Of a stretch of 64,000 nucleotides of DNA, positions 46,767 through 55,550 are shown one piece after another (position 1 is the stretch's first letter; each line of letters starts with the position of its first letter). Origin of the DNA: Rahnella sp. AA (lineage in GTDB: Bacteria; Pseudomonadota; Gammaproteobacteria; Enterobacterales; Enterobacteriaceae); contig NZ_PITQ01000001.1 of assembly GCF_002834385.1 (NCBI RefSeq), positions 310,001 through 374,000 on the forward strand. The letters run 5' to 3'. The position numbers and the translations under genes were made by a program. The notes under the pieces are model-generated. The model saw only the letters and a program-made list of their open reading frames with translations, was not told the origin of the DNA and searched no databases.

Positions 46767-47240
46767 ATGATGTCTCAACAGGTGAAACATGACAGCGCCG
46801 TGCTGGTGCATTTTACGTTGAAACTGGAAGACGGTTCGACGGCAGAATCGACCCGCGCGAACGGCAAACCCGCGCTGTTTTGCCTTGGCGATGGCAGCTT
46901 GTCTGACGCGCTGGAAAATCAGCTGTTAGGCCTGACGGTGGGCGACAAGCGCGCATTTACCCTTGCACCTGAATCGGCGTTTGGCGGCAAAAGCCCCGAT
47001 CTGGTTCAGTTCTTTTCACGCCGTGACTTCCAGGAAACAGGCGTGCCGGATGTCGGCACGATTATGCTGTTTTCCGGGCGTGATGGCAGCGAAATGCCGG
47101 GCGTGGTGCGTGAGGTGACGGAAGATTCGATCACTGTAGATTTCAATCATCCGCTGGCGGGACAGCATATCGATTTCGATATTGAAGTGCTGGAAATCGA
47201 TCCGCAACGGGAGGAGAAGCATGCAGATATTGCTGGCTAA
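46767..47240 (+). CDS. fkpB: FKBP-type peptidyl-prolyl isomerase FkpB (SlpA)
   Basis: A 157-residue SlyD-like FKBP with chaperone insert. It has the [18 protein letters not shown] start, [15 protein letters not shown], and [20 protein letters not shown] near the end (quoted in part). Two adjacent ATGs (46767, 46770) can start it; AAGGATAAG precedes them. Its C-terminal 20 bases overlap the ispH start. Slightly longer than E. coli FkpB (149). Confidence 0.95.
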   Translation: MMSQQVKHDSAVLVHFTLKLEDGSTAESTRANGKPALFCLGDGSLSDALENQLLGLTVGDKRAFTLAPESAFGGKSPDLVQFFSRRDFQETGVPDVGTIMLFSGRDGSEMPGVVREVTEDSITVDFNHPLAGQHIDFDIEVLEIDPQREEKHADIAG

Positions 47241-48174
47241 TCCGCGAGGATTTTGTGCGGGCGTTGACCGTGCAATCAGCATCGTAGAACGCGCGCTGGA
47301 AATTTACGGCGCGCCGATTTACGTTCGCCATGAAGTGGTGCATAACCGCTATGTGGTTGACAGCCTGCGTCAGCGCGGCGCTGTTTTTATTGAGCAAATC
47401 AGCGAAGTGCCCGATGGCTCGATTCTGATTTTCTCCGCTCATGGTGTGTCTCAGGCCGTTCGCGCAGAAGCGAAAGCGCGTGACCTGACCATGCTGTTTG
47501 ACGCCACTTGTCCGCTCGTGACCAAAGTGCATATGGAAGTTGCACGTGCCAGCCGTAAAGGCACCGAAGCGATTCTGATTGGTCATGCCGGTCACCCGGA
47601 AGTGGAAGGCACGATGGGCCAGTACAGCAACCCGAACGGGGGAATGTATCTGGTCGAGGCGCCGGAGGATGTCTATAAATTGCAGGTGAAAGACGAAAAT
47701 AACCTGTGCTTTATGACACAAACCACGCTTTCTGTTGATGATACTTCTGCGGTGATTGATGCGCTGCGCGATCGTTTCCCGAAAATTATCGGGCCGCGTA
47801 AAGACGATATTTGCTATGCGACAACCAACCGTCAGGAAGCCGTGCGTACGCTGGCGGATGGTGCGGATGTCGTGCTGGTGGTCGGCTCAAAGAACTCTTC
47901 CAACTCCAACCGTCTGGCAGAACTGGCACAGCGTGTGGGGGTTCCTTCTTATCTGATCGACTCTGCGGCAGATATCCAGGAAAGCTGGCTGAAAGACGCC
48001 AAAAGCATCGGGTTAACCGCGGGTGCGTCAGCGCCGGATATTTTGGTACAAGATGTGATCAGCAAGCTGAAGGCTTTTGGCGGGCTTGATGTGATTAATA
48101 TCGAAGGGCGCGAAGAAAATATCGTGTTCGAAGTGCCGAAAGAGTTGCGTATGGATGTACGTCAGATCGACTGA
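47221..48174 (+). CDS. ispH: 4-hydroxy-3-methylbut-2-enyl diphosphate reductase IspH
   Basis: The last enzyme of the MEP isoprenoid pathway, a [4Fe-4S] protein producing IPP and DMAPP. The 317-residue product has the three cluster cysteines in NPRGFCAGV (Cys12), [11 protein letters not shown] and [10 protein letters not shown], plus NSNRLAELA and [12 protein letters not shown]. Start ATG 47221 with GGGAGGAG just upstream, inside the fkpB end; overlap suggests coupling. It is the last gene of the operon. In E. coli rihC and dapB come next; here an 11-kb insert intervenes before dapB. Confidence 0.97.
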   Translation: MQILLANPRGFCAGVDRAISIVERALEIYGAPIYVRHEVVHNRYVVDSLRQRGAVFIEQISEVPDGSILIFSAHGVSQAVRAEAKARDLTMLFDATCPLVTKVHMEVARASRKGTEAILIGHAGHPEVEGTMGQYSNPNGGMYLVEAPEDVYKLQVKDENNLCFMTQTTLSVDDTSAVIDALRDRFPKIIGPRKDDICYATTNRQEAVRTLADGADVVLVVGSKNSSNSNRLAELAQRVGVPSYLIDSAADIQESWLKDAKSIGLTAGASAPDILVQDVISKLKAFGGLDVINIEGREENIVFEVPKELRMDVRQID

Positions 48175-48192
48175 TGAAAAGCATAAAAATGA

Positions 48193-48221
48193 AAAACCGG
48201 CTCATGTAGCCGGTTTTTTTT
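48193..48221. terminator. Terminator after ispH
   Basis: AACCGGCT (48195-48202) pairs with AGCCGGTT (48208-48215), with a T-run to 48221. The A-run at 48192-48196 could help end the convergent SMP-30 gene as well. Confidence 0.9.
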
Positions 48222-48241
48222 CGTCGTTTGTCAGGCACCCG

Positions 48242-49117
48242 TTAATGATTTTCGAGCCTGAACAAATTCTGCGGCGCGCCGACGGTCGTCGTTTTGGCGT
48301 GCAGCAAAGCGCCTTCCAGTGAGTGCGGGGCATCAAGATTTTTGCGCGCCGACGTGATAAATATTTCCGTCATATCCGGGCCACCAAAGGTGCAGCAGCT
48401 GGGCTGCGTGACGGGAACCGGCAGAGTGTCCAGCGTCAGCAATTCTCCCTGATTAATTTGCTGGCGTAGCAGGCACTTTGAGCCCCAGCAGGCAGTGATA
48501 AGCCAGCCGTTTTGCGTCAGTGCTGAACCGTCGGGGATTTTGTCGCCGGAGGAGAAACAGGAAATTTTCAAAGGATTAATGCGGCGGGCGTTAGCGGAAT
48601 AAAAGCGGTTTTTCCGGCTGTCTGCAAACCAGACTTTGCCTTCATGCCAGACCAGCGTATTGGTTGTCCCCACGTTATCGAGCATGATTTCAGGCTTTTC
48701 AGCCCCGGCCTCAAAACGATACCACGCGCCGGTCATCTGCTCTTCTTCAATATCCATCGTGCCAAACCAAAGTGAGCCATCAGGCGCGACAGCGGCTTCA
48801 TTCGGACGCGTGCCTTCCACCCCGGGGTAATCGCAGAGTTTTTGCCGGGTTTGAGATTCATAATCGTAGAGATGAACGCCATCCTGAGAAACCAGCAAAA
48901 AGACATTTCGCTTTTGCGTGAGTAACACACCGCTGGTCAGCGTCGGAAGATCATGAATTTCAGTCAATCCGCTGGCGGGCCAGTAGCGCAGAACGCGCTG
49001 AGCCAGAATATCGACCCACAGCAAAGATTGTGTGCGCTGGCACCAGACGGGAGTCTCACCCAATTCGGCTCGATAGTCGCCAATGGCTGTTATGTCGGAC
49101 CGGAAAAATGCTGACAT
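48242..49117 (-). CDS. SMP-30/gluconolactonase/LRE-family lactonase
   Basis: A 291-residue six-bladed beta-propeller of the SMP-30/regucalcin family. Candidate metal ligands are present: Glu in the N-terminal LGETPVW motif, Asn in RPNEAAVAPDG and TNTLVW, Asp in IPDGSALTQNGW. Such enzymes open sugar-acid lactones (gluconolactone, arabinolactone, xylonolactone). The start is ATG 49117 (MSAFFRSDITAIGDYRAELG) with GGAGAG upstream; the frame stays open to 49261. It lies 162 bases downstream of a porin gene on the same strand, which suggests a joint role in uptake and use of an oligosaccharide or sugar acid. Substrate unknown. Confidence 0.82.
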   Translation of the reverse strand: MSAFFRSDITAIGDYRAELGETPVWCQRTQSLLWVDILAQRVLRYWPASGLTEIHDLPTLTSGVLLTQKRNVFLLVSQDGVHLYDYESQTRQKLCDYPGVEGTRPNEAAVAPDGSLWFGTMDIEEEQMTGAWYRFEAGAEKPEIMLDNVGTTNTLVWHEGKVWFADSRKNRFYSANARRINPLKISCFSSGDKIPDGSALTQNGWLITACWGSKCLLRQQINQGELLTLDTLPVPVTQPSCCTFGGPDMTEIFITSARKNLDAPHSLEGALLHAKTTTVGAPQNLFRLENH

Positions 49118-49279
49118 CGCAAAGCTCTCCTGCTGGCTGTAAAAAGGATACAACGAAATACTCGGTATATTGAGTCTAGTCCGGCTTTGCCCTCCGGTAA
49201 CAGAACAAATGGTGTAAAAAGAAAGGGCCTGCCCGTCAATAAGACGTAAAGCTGGCCCCAAAAGTTCAGTGGCTAAGAC

Positions 49280-50425
49280 TTAGAAATCGTATCTCAGACG
49301 GATCAGGTTCATATCACCGAGGTTATCGGTAGAGGATGTGAACACATGTTCGTAATCAACACGGAAGCCGTAATCCAGCTGGAACGAAATGCCCAGACCG
49401 TTATCGATGCGCTGATAGTCACGGCCGGTCACATAGGTTATACGGTCACCCATGAAGTAAGGCTGAATGGTTTTCACCGCATACTGGTTGATTGGGAATG
49501 CATAGCCCAGGAAGTATTCCAGACCGTACGCATCACCCGCGAAGAAGTGATCTACGTTTTTCTGGCCAGTCATCGTGAAGTCGTGGTAGTAACCGCCACC
49601 GAAGGATGCTGTCCAGTTGCCCGGTTTCCAGCTCAGAGCGGTACCCATGATGCTCTGGTTGTATTCTTTGGATGTGTTCGCGCCAGGGTTTCTCATTTCT
49701 GCGTCGGTGTAGTTGTACGCAGTACCCCATGTCAGGTCTTTGGTGATGTGGTAATCCACACCCACAGAACCGCCACCCTTACGTTTGTAACGCAGGCCGT
49801 TTTTACCGGTCAGCAGCTCACTGTCTGCGAACAGATAAGAAGCATATACATCGGCGTTGCCGAAGGTATTTTTATATTTAAGCATCTGACGGGAGCGGTA
49901 AGAACCATCGTAGTCACCGTTAACACCGTTGCCTGGTGCTTGAGCAACCATGTCGTAGTCCCAGATATCAGTTTTCGCGCCAACAACATCATAATAAACG
50001 CTGTTCTGCTGGCCGAAAGTCAGCTGACCGTAGGTTTTGCTTTTCAGACCGGTGTACAGCATACGACGGCTCGTGTTACGTGCACCTTTCTGGTAGTGAT
50101 TATCCCAGCCAGTCAGCGCAGGAATGTTAACACCCAGCTCGTAGTAGTTAATCCAGCTGATATCATCAAACAGATAATAATCAGTTGAGAAACGGAAACG
50201 TGTACCACCGTCAAAACCGTTGGTTTTGTAGTTTTTAACGCCATTCTGGAACTGGAACTGCGGACGAATACTCCCGCCAACCTGGAATTGCAGACGGCTC
50301 AGCGGATCGTTAGGCTGTGGGTCTTGTTTAATCAGTGTGATTTCTGCGTGTGAAGCAAAAGATGCCAGACCAAACAGCAGGCCAGCGGTCGCCACTTGCG
50401 TGACTTTGTTAAGTTTGAATTTCAT
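49280..50425 (-). CDS. Outer-membrane porin
   Basis: A 381-residue outer-membrane protein with a signal peptide (about 1-27, cleavage after SHA). The rest alternates amphipathic beta strands and polar turns, and it ends in the C-terminal LRYDF with terminal Phe recognised by the BAM machinery. Characteristic strands are GGTRFRFSTDYYLFDDISW and QLTFGQQNSVYYD. It resembles enterobacterial sugar- and oligosaccharide-related porins more than OmpC/OmpF; specificity cannot be decided. Start ATG 50425 with GGACA upstream. An AT-rich 340-base region lies upstream, probably with regulatory sites. Confidence 0.8.
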   Translation of the reverse strand: MKFKLNKVTQVATAGLLFGLASFASHAEITLIKQDPQPNDPLSRLQFQVGGSIRPQFQFQNGVKNYKTNGFDGGTRFRFSTDYYLFDDISWINYYELGVNIPALTGWDNHYQKGARNTSRRMLYTGLKSKTYGQLTFGQQNSVYYDVVGAKTDIWDYDMVAQAPGNGVNGDYDGSYRSRQMLKYKNTFGNADVYASYLFADSELLTGKNGLRYKRKGGGSVGVDYHITKDLTWGTAYNYTDAEMRNPGANTSKEYNQSIMGTALSWKPGNWTASFGGGYYHDFTMTGQKNVDHFFAGDAYGLEYFLGYAFPINQYAVKTIQPYFMGDRITYVTGRDYQRIDNGLGISFQLDYGFRVDYEHVFTSSTDNLGDMNLIRLRYDF

Positions 50426-50737
50426 GTTATGTCCCTGTGCCAATATACTGATCCGAATAAATCAGCAACAAAATTGGCAGCGTATTTTTTAATATTTCCC
50501 CTCACTCATGACTGTCTGGTAAGGGTGAAGACGCGCCTTATGGTGCCAGGCTACCCATCTTAGCTATCCTTAAATCAAATTTAGATAGTTAAAATTAGGT
50601 GGCTATTTATTATCACAATCATTGATTTTATCAATATTATTTCGCCACATATAATAAAAATTTAATGTTTAAAATCTAAGAAAAGGAGGATTTGCGGCGT
50701 TTTTCGGCACAGGGGGATAAGGGGAAAGAGGACGAGA
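50426..50737. other. AT-rich upstream region of the porin gene
   Basis: About 310 bases between the porin start and the RTX gene end. AT-rich in the middle; TTGAT and ATCAA form a short inverted repeat in TTGATTTTATCAA (near 50624-50636). No regulator site is assigned with confidence. Confidence 0.4.
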
Positions 50738-50759
50738 CCCTGAGTGTTTATCCTCAGGG
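50738..50759 (-). terminator. Hairpin after the RTX gene
   Basis: CCCTGAG (50738-50744) pairs with CTCAGGG (50753-50759) directly after the RTX stop codon (8 bases away). On the minus strand it lacks a good T-run, so termination strength is uncertain. Confidence 0.5.
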
Positions 50760-50766
50760 CAGTTTT

Positions 50767-53700
50767 TCAAACGTGTGACCAATAATCCGAGCTGTTAATC
50801 AGGTGCATATTTTCTTTCATCTGCTCGGGCTGCATTGCCGATACATCTTGCCCGGCAGAAAACACCGCCATTGCTTCCACGAGAAGCTGTACCTGGGTAC
50901 TTTCAAGATACTGACCATCATCAAGCATGATTTTTTTATTTTGATAATTTGCACCATTGAACCAGTTTTCGAGAGTCACTGAGTCAGCTGACCCGATCTC
51001 GCAGATCAGTAAATTTTTGTTTGTCTTCGAAAACCAGAGGTCATGTGTTTGGGCGTCGGTGAAAAGTAGGGTATCGCTTTCACCTGCCGTACTGAGAGAG
51101 TCATATACCACATCCTGCCCATGCCCTTTTGCAAAAAGATAGGTATCTGAGCCTGACCCACCATTCAGGGTGTCATTACCCGTGCCGCCGTCGAGGATAT
51201 CGCTGCCCGCGTTGCCATAAAGAGTGTCGCGACCGGCGCCGCCGGTCAGGATATCCGCAGTATACCAGCCGTTGAGGGAGTCATTGCCCTCTGTCCCGTT
51301 CACCACCATCAGCATGGTTTCAAGGTCGGCGACGCCGAGGGTTTTGTCCTCAAAGGCAAAGCGGAGGAGACGGTGACTGGCATAGTTGAAATAGTCGGGA
51401 AGGGTGACGGCATCGTCGTCGCCGTAAGCCTGAATAATCAGATTGCTGCCCTGCTTGCTGAAACGTGCCTCAGCGGCGCGGGCCCCGGCGAAGCGCAGGG
51501 TATCTGCCTGTTCGTCCTTCGTGGCAGAATCAATGACGGAATCCTTCCCGTGACCGGCGGCGAAGAGATAGGTATCAGACTCATTGGTGCCACCGTTCAG
51601 GGTGTCATTGCCCGCGCCGCCGTCAAGGATATCGCTGCCTGCGTTGCCGTTCAGGGTGTCATTGCCTGCGCCACCGGTCAGGATATCTGCCGCATACCAG
51701 CCGTTAAGATAGTCATTGCCTGCCGTACCGTTCACCACCATGAGCTTGGCTTCAAGGTCGGCGACGCCGAGGGTTTTGTCCTCAAAGGCAAAGCGGAGGA
51801 GACGGTGACTGGCATAGTTGAAATAGTCGGGAAGGGTGACGGCATCGTCGTCGCCGTAAGCCTGAATAATCAGATTGCTGCCCTGCTTGCTGAAACGTGC
51901 CTCAGCGACGCGGGCCCCGGCGAAGCGCAGGGTATCTGCCTGTTCGTTCTTCGTGGCAGAATCAATGACGGAATCCTTCCCGTGACCGGCGGCGAAGAGA
52001 TAGGTATCAGACTCATTGGTGCCACCATTCAGGAAGTCATTGCCCGCACCGCCGTCGAGGATATCGTTGCCCGCGTTGCCATAAAGAGTGTCGTTACCGG
52101 CACCGCCGGTCAGGATATCCGCGGTATACCAGCCGTTGAGGGAGTCATTGCCTGCCGTACCGTTCACCACCATCAGCATGGCTTCAAGGTCGGCGATGCT
52201 GAGGGTTTTGTCCTCAAAGGCAAAGCGGAGGAAACGGTGACTGGCATAGTTGAAATAGTCGGGAATGGTGACGGTATCATCGTCGCCGTAAGCCTGAATA
52301 ATCAGGTCGTTCCCCTGTTTGCTGAAGCGGGCCTCAGCGGCGCGGGCCCCGGCGAAGCGCAGGGTATCGGCCTGTTCCTCTTTATCCGCAGTTTCAGAGA
52401 TCGTATCCTGGCCATGCCCGGCGGCGAAAAGGTAGGTGTCAGATTCGTAGGCGCCGCCGTTCAGGCGGTCATTGCCCGCACCGCCGTCAAGGATATCGTG
52501 GCCTGCGTTCCCGTAGAGGTTATCGTTACCCTCACCGCCGGTGAGCATATCGCCCGCATACCAGCCGTTGAGGGAGTCATTGCCCTCTGTCCCGTTCACC
52601 ACCATCAGCATGGCCTCAAGGTCGGCAGTGCCGAGGGTTTTGTCATCAAAGGCGAAGTGGAGGAAACGGTTGCTGGTATAGCTAAAATAACCGATGAGGG
52701 TGACGGCATCTTCGGCACCATAAGCCTGAACGATCAGGTCGTTTCCTTCTTTGCTGAAGCGTGCGCTGGCAGCATTTGCTCCGGCAAAACGCAGGGTATC
52801 GGCCTGCTCCTCTTTAGTTGCAGTTTCAACGATCGTATCCTGGCCATGACCGGCAGCGAAGAGATAGGTGTCTGCGCTATAGGTATGCCCCGCAAGCCTT
52901 CCATCTGTCGAGTCACTCAGTATATAAAATTGGGAATATGAAGATAATAAATCTATCTCCTCATAGAATTGAGGCATATATGTCAGCAGGCTGGAAGCCG
53001 TCGAGGTCAGGCTGATAAAATACAAAGGATCGCTTTTCTTAATGGACTCAAGGAAGCTATTGAACGTATTGAAATTAAGTGAAAAACCACTGAGATCATT
53101 TTTGATAGTGGGTGTAATAAGTGAAAATTCTTCTTTGTAGATTGTTTGGTAAAGCAGCTGGGCAAGGATGTACTGATGAAATTTTTGGTACTCATCGGTA
53201 AGAACTGCACCGGCCTGACTTAAAGGGTTAACGGTATTATTTGTTTTGTTGAGATAATTTTCGCCTGATGCCATTTCTAACACAGCCAGTTTTTTAGCAT
53301 CTACATAGATTCCCCTTGAGCCATTTTCAACATGATTAATACCCGACCAGGAATAGATTATCTCATCTACGAGAGTATTAATGTTGCTACTGGTAGGGCT
53401 GGAAATAAAGCTATCTACAAGGGCCTTAAGTTCTGTATTTTTTGCAATTGCAACGTGGAGATCTACAATGTTTCCAAATCCTCTGATATAGGGCATAGCA
53501 AGGACTTCACTCGATAAGTCTGCTTCAGGGATATAATGAGTATTACCTCTATCCATTTCAAACCAGACATCTGACGATTCGCCTGTACTCCCCTCGGTGA
53601 ACATGAAATGACCATTTTGGCTATGGCTATTTCCATTCTTGTCAACTGCTGATGATGTAGTATAACTGGTTGAAATAGAGTCTACTTTCAATTCACGCAA

Positions 53701-54954
53701 AGACAATAATTCCCCGGTGTCTACTTTACCGTTACTGTTTTTATCCTGCCAGATATTGAGTTGTTGCCATATAGCATCGGCACTGTCGATTTTCCCATTA
53801 TGATCATCATCTAACTCCTGTAATGCAAGATAGCCGTTTTTTGCTAACGTTCCATCCTTAAGATAAGTGTTATTACCAAACAGCTCACTGCCGGAATCTA
53901 TATTACCATCATGGTTAATATCAAGAACCAACAAGCCATCATCTTTTCCAACCCAACCTGTTTTTTCGGCAAAGCTATTGTTGTCATGGTCAAAATAAAC
54001 ACCATCGGATAAGCTGATGGTTTCAACACCGTCGCCGTCGAGATCCAGGATAATTGGGGATGTAGTACGTTCAGCATCTGACAAGCTTGGTCCAAACAAT
54101 TTTCCTAAGAAGAACCCTGCCGCAGCGAACGGAAGCATGTCTGGGGTTAGGTGTGGATTGTCGTGAACAAATTTATTCGTTTCTTCAAGTGCATTTTGCA
54201 GATTATATTTTTTGCGTTTGATGTAGTCATAAATGTCCCGGCCAAGCTTAGCAAGGAGGGTACCCGCCCCATTTTTTTCGAGTTCATCAGCAGCATTAAG
54301 CAACGCATTAAAGTAGTCAATAGCGCTATTTTTATTGTCGTTTATTTTATCTAATTCTGGTTTCAATGTTGGAATATATGAAGAGAGTTGCCCCGCAAGT
54401 TCGATTATTTTATCGGAACCATAATTTTTAATGTTATCTATTTCATCTTTTATATCAAGAGCTGTCTCGAGGGAAAATATAGGATCACTTTTAGGTGTTT
54501 TACTGGGATCCATAATATTGGAGTTTGGTAGTCTATCCGTATTGTCAATACGATTGCTGACCGCATATGGGTTTTGCAGACCATCCAGATAGTGAATTCC
54601 GGATTGGGAAAGAACATAGCCTGCGGCAGTTGTGCAGTTGAAATCGCCTTCGTTGTCTGGGAAAATGTCATAGTTATGTTTGCCATTTTCAAAAGCTAGA
54701 GCATTCTTAATAATATCACTATATTGTTTATCTGTGACCTCTATGATTATTTGAGAGGTCGGAACTCGGTTTTCCATTAAATCATCTGTCATGTGCCCTT
54801 CGGCATCTAGGCCTGCGAGGCTACTTGTCGTGCTATTGGAGAAACTGAAATATTCAAGACCGGAGGATGGATCTTCTAATTTTATCCATGTATGAATAAA
54901 TCCAACTCCATCTAATATTTCAGAGTCGTTCATTATAGTAATATGCCTAGTCAT
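50767..54954 (-). CDS. Large RTX repeat exoprotein, type I secretion substrate
   Basis: A 1395-residue protein without Sec signal, expected to leave the cell through the ABC/HlyD exporter encoded divergently at 55.8-59.4 kb. Residues 1-135 resemble a circularly permuted papain-like (NlpC/P60-type) domain, with His21 in GFIHTWIKL and Cys107 in FNCTTAAGYVL. Residues 299-430 resemble the FrpC self-processing module (ILDLDGDGVETISL, DDGLLVLDINHDGNIDSG, LNIWQDKNSNGKVDTGEL). Residues 694-1300 are four 144-residue RTX units and a partial fifth, each with GGxGxD nonapeptides (LTGGAGNDTLYGNAG) and an HCBP-type segment (VTLPDYFNYASHR). The last 60 residues are a likely uncleaved secretion signal. GGAG lies 8 bases before ATG 54954. 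AT-rich at its 5' half, GC-rich in the repeats. Function unknown; hydrolase, toxin or adhesin are possible. Confidence 0.85.
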   Translation of the reverse strand: MTRHITIMNDSEILDGVGFIHTWIKLEDPSSGLEYFSFSNSTTSSLAGLDAEGHMTDDLMENRVPTSQIIIEVTDKQYSDIIKNALAFENGKHNYDIFPDNEGDFNCTTAAGYVLSQSGIHYLDGLQNPYAVSNRIDNTDRLPNSNIMDPSKTPKSDPIFSLETALDIKDEIDNIKNYGSDKIIELAGQLSSYIPTLKPELDKINDNKNSAIDYFNALLNAADELEKNGAGTLLAKLGRDIYDYIKRKKYNLQNALEETNKFVHDNPHLTPDMLPFAAAGFFLGKLFGPSLSDAERTTSPIILDLDGDGVETISLSDGVYFDHDNNSFAEKTGWVGKDDGLLVLDINHDGNIDSGSELFGNNTYLKDGTLAKNGYLALQELDDDHNGKIDSADAIWQQLNIWQDKNSNGKVDTGELLSLRELKVDSISTSYTTSSAVDKNGNSHSQNGHFMFTEGSTGESSDVWFEMDRGNTHYIPEADLSSEVLAMPYIRGFGNIVDLHVAIAKNTELKALVDSFISSPTSSNINTLVDEIIYSWSGINHVENGSRGIYVDAKKLAVLEMASGENYLNKTNNTVNPLSQAGAVLTDEYQKFHQYILAQLLYQTIYKEEFSLITPTIKNDLSGFSLNFNTFNSFLESIKKSDPLYFISLTSTASSLLTYMPQFYEEIDLLSSYSQFYILSDSTDGRLAGHTYSADTYLFAAGHGQDTIVETATKEEQADTLRFAGANAASARFSKEGNDLIVQAYGAEDAVTLIGYFSYTSNRFLHFAFDDKTLGTADLEAMLMVVNGTEGNDSLNGWYAGDMLTGGEGNDNLYGNAGHDILDGGAGNDRLNGGAYESDTYLFAAGHGQDTISETADKEEQADTLRFAGARAAEARFSKQGNDLIIQAYGDDDTVTIPDYFNYASHRFLRFAFEDKTLSIADLEAMLMVVNGTAGNDSLNGWYTADILTGGAGNDTLYGNAGNDILDGGAGNDFLNGGTNESDTYLFAAGHGKDSVIDSATKNEQADTLRFAGARVAEARFSKQGSNLIIQAYGDDDAVTLPDYFNYASHRLLRFAFEDKTLGVADLEAKLMVVNGTAGNDYLNGWYAADILTGGAGNDTLNGNAGSDILDGGAGNDTLNGGTNESDTYLFAAGHGKDSVIDSATKDEQADTLRFAGARAAEARFSKQGSNLIIQAYGDDDAVTLPDYFNYASHRLLRFAFEDKTLGVADLETMLMVVNGTEGNDSLNGWYTADILTGGAGRDTLYGNAGSDILDGGTGNDTLNGGSGSDTYLFAKGHGQDVVYDSLSTAGESDTLLFTDAQTHDLWFSKTNKNLLICEIGSADSVTLENWFNGANYQNKKIMLDDGQYLESTQVQLLVEAMAVFSAGQDVSAMQPEQMKENMHLINSSDYWSHV
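51151..52875 (-). repeat. Four tandem 432-bp RTX-coding repeats
   Basis: Units begin at DTYLFAAGHG-coding positions 52875, 52443, 52011 and 51579, each 432 bases (144 codons); a partial fifth begins near 51150. Over about 280 bases the units at 51319 and 51751 differ at only three positions, pointing to recent duplication or gene conversion. Such repeats are prone to copy-number change and assembly collapse. Confidence 0.9.
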
Positions 54955-54971
54955 TTTTTATTCTCCGAGTT

Positions 54972-55550
54972 TTATTTAACAAAAACTTTCCTGTGAATTG
55001 AAAAGCTGTAAGTTGTATTAATTTTATCATTTGATTCAACATTTATATTAGGAGTTATTAGATATTGGGATTTTGATTTCAATGGTATTATAAACAAAAC
55101 CCCGGGCGTGTTCATCATTCGGCCACTAAATAAGTTTTTATTCTCACGATTTAAATTTACCTCTGCAATTAGCTTGTCATTTCGTATGTCATAAATTGTA
55201 ATATTCCCGTTTGGTCGTAAAAATTTATCTTCATCAATTCTACTGTTACTTTTATTGTTATTGGGGTAAATGCCAAAGATATAATCACCCGGCGCGTCAG
55301 TATCTATAATTATCTGAGTGAGCTTTAATTCTTTAGTTGGGCTGATAGGTAGAGGTGTGGTTGCTATTTCGTTTTGAGATGAAGAAACAGTAGTCTCATT
55401 TTTTAATGATTCCTTACTCGGGACTATGATATCTTTCTGTCCTTCTCCCTGAATTCCATTAACTGCTGAACTGACAGGCTCTGCTAACGCATAGGGATTA
55501 AAAAATAATGCAATGCACAATAGAGCATTTACTTTCGTTAAAGACAACAT
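54972..55550 (-). CDS. Exported protein of unknown function, in operon with the RTX gene
   Basis: A 192-residue protein not recognised from any family. The first 23 residues are a typical Sec signal peptide (cleavage ALA-EP). A Ser/Thr-rich linker (about 24-70) and a beta-rich domain with TDAPGDYIFGIYPNNN and GVLFIIPLKSKSQYLITP follow; no cysteine is left in the mature part. It ends 17 bases before the RTX start, with the same orientation, so both are very probably one transcript. Position suggests a periplasmic or surface partner (chaperone, inhibitor or anchor) of the RTX protein; that is inference. Codon use is AT-rich like the 5' part of the RTX gene. GGA precedes ATG 55550. Confidence 0.7.
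   Translation of the reverse strand: MLSLTKVNALLCIALFFNPYALAEPVSSAVNGIQGEGQKDIIVPSKESLKNETTVSSSQNEIATTPLPISPTKELKLTQIIIDTDAPGDYIFGIYPNNNKSNSRIDEDKFLRPNGNITIYDIRNDKLIAEVNLNRENKNLFSGRMMNTPGVLFIIPLKSKSQYLITPNINVESNDKINTTYSFSIHRKVFVK

Noticed and set aside
51373-52941. A 522-codon open frame antisense to the RTX repeats.
   Set aside because: It exists only because the repeat units lack stops in that frame; its translation is itself a 144-residue repeat without known domain, and the opposite strand carries the real RTX protein.
54594-54933. A possible later start (Met8 or beyond) for the RTX protein.
   Set aside because: The ATG at 54954 has GGAG at ideal spacing, and the domain with His21 needs the full N-terminus.
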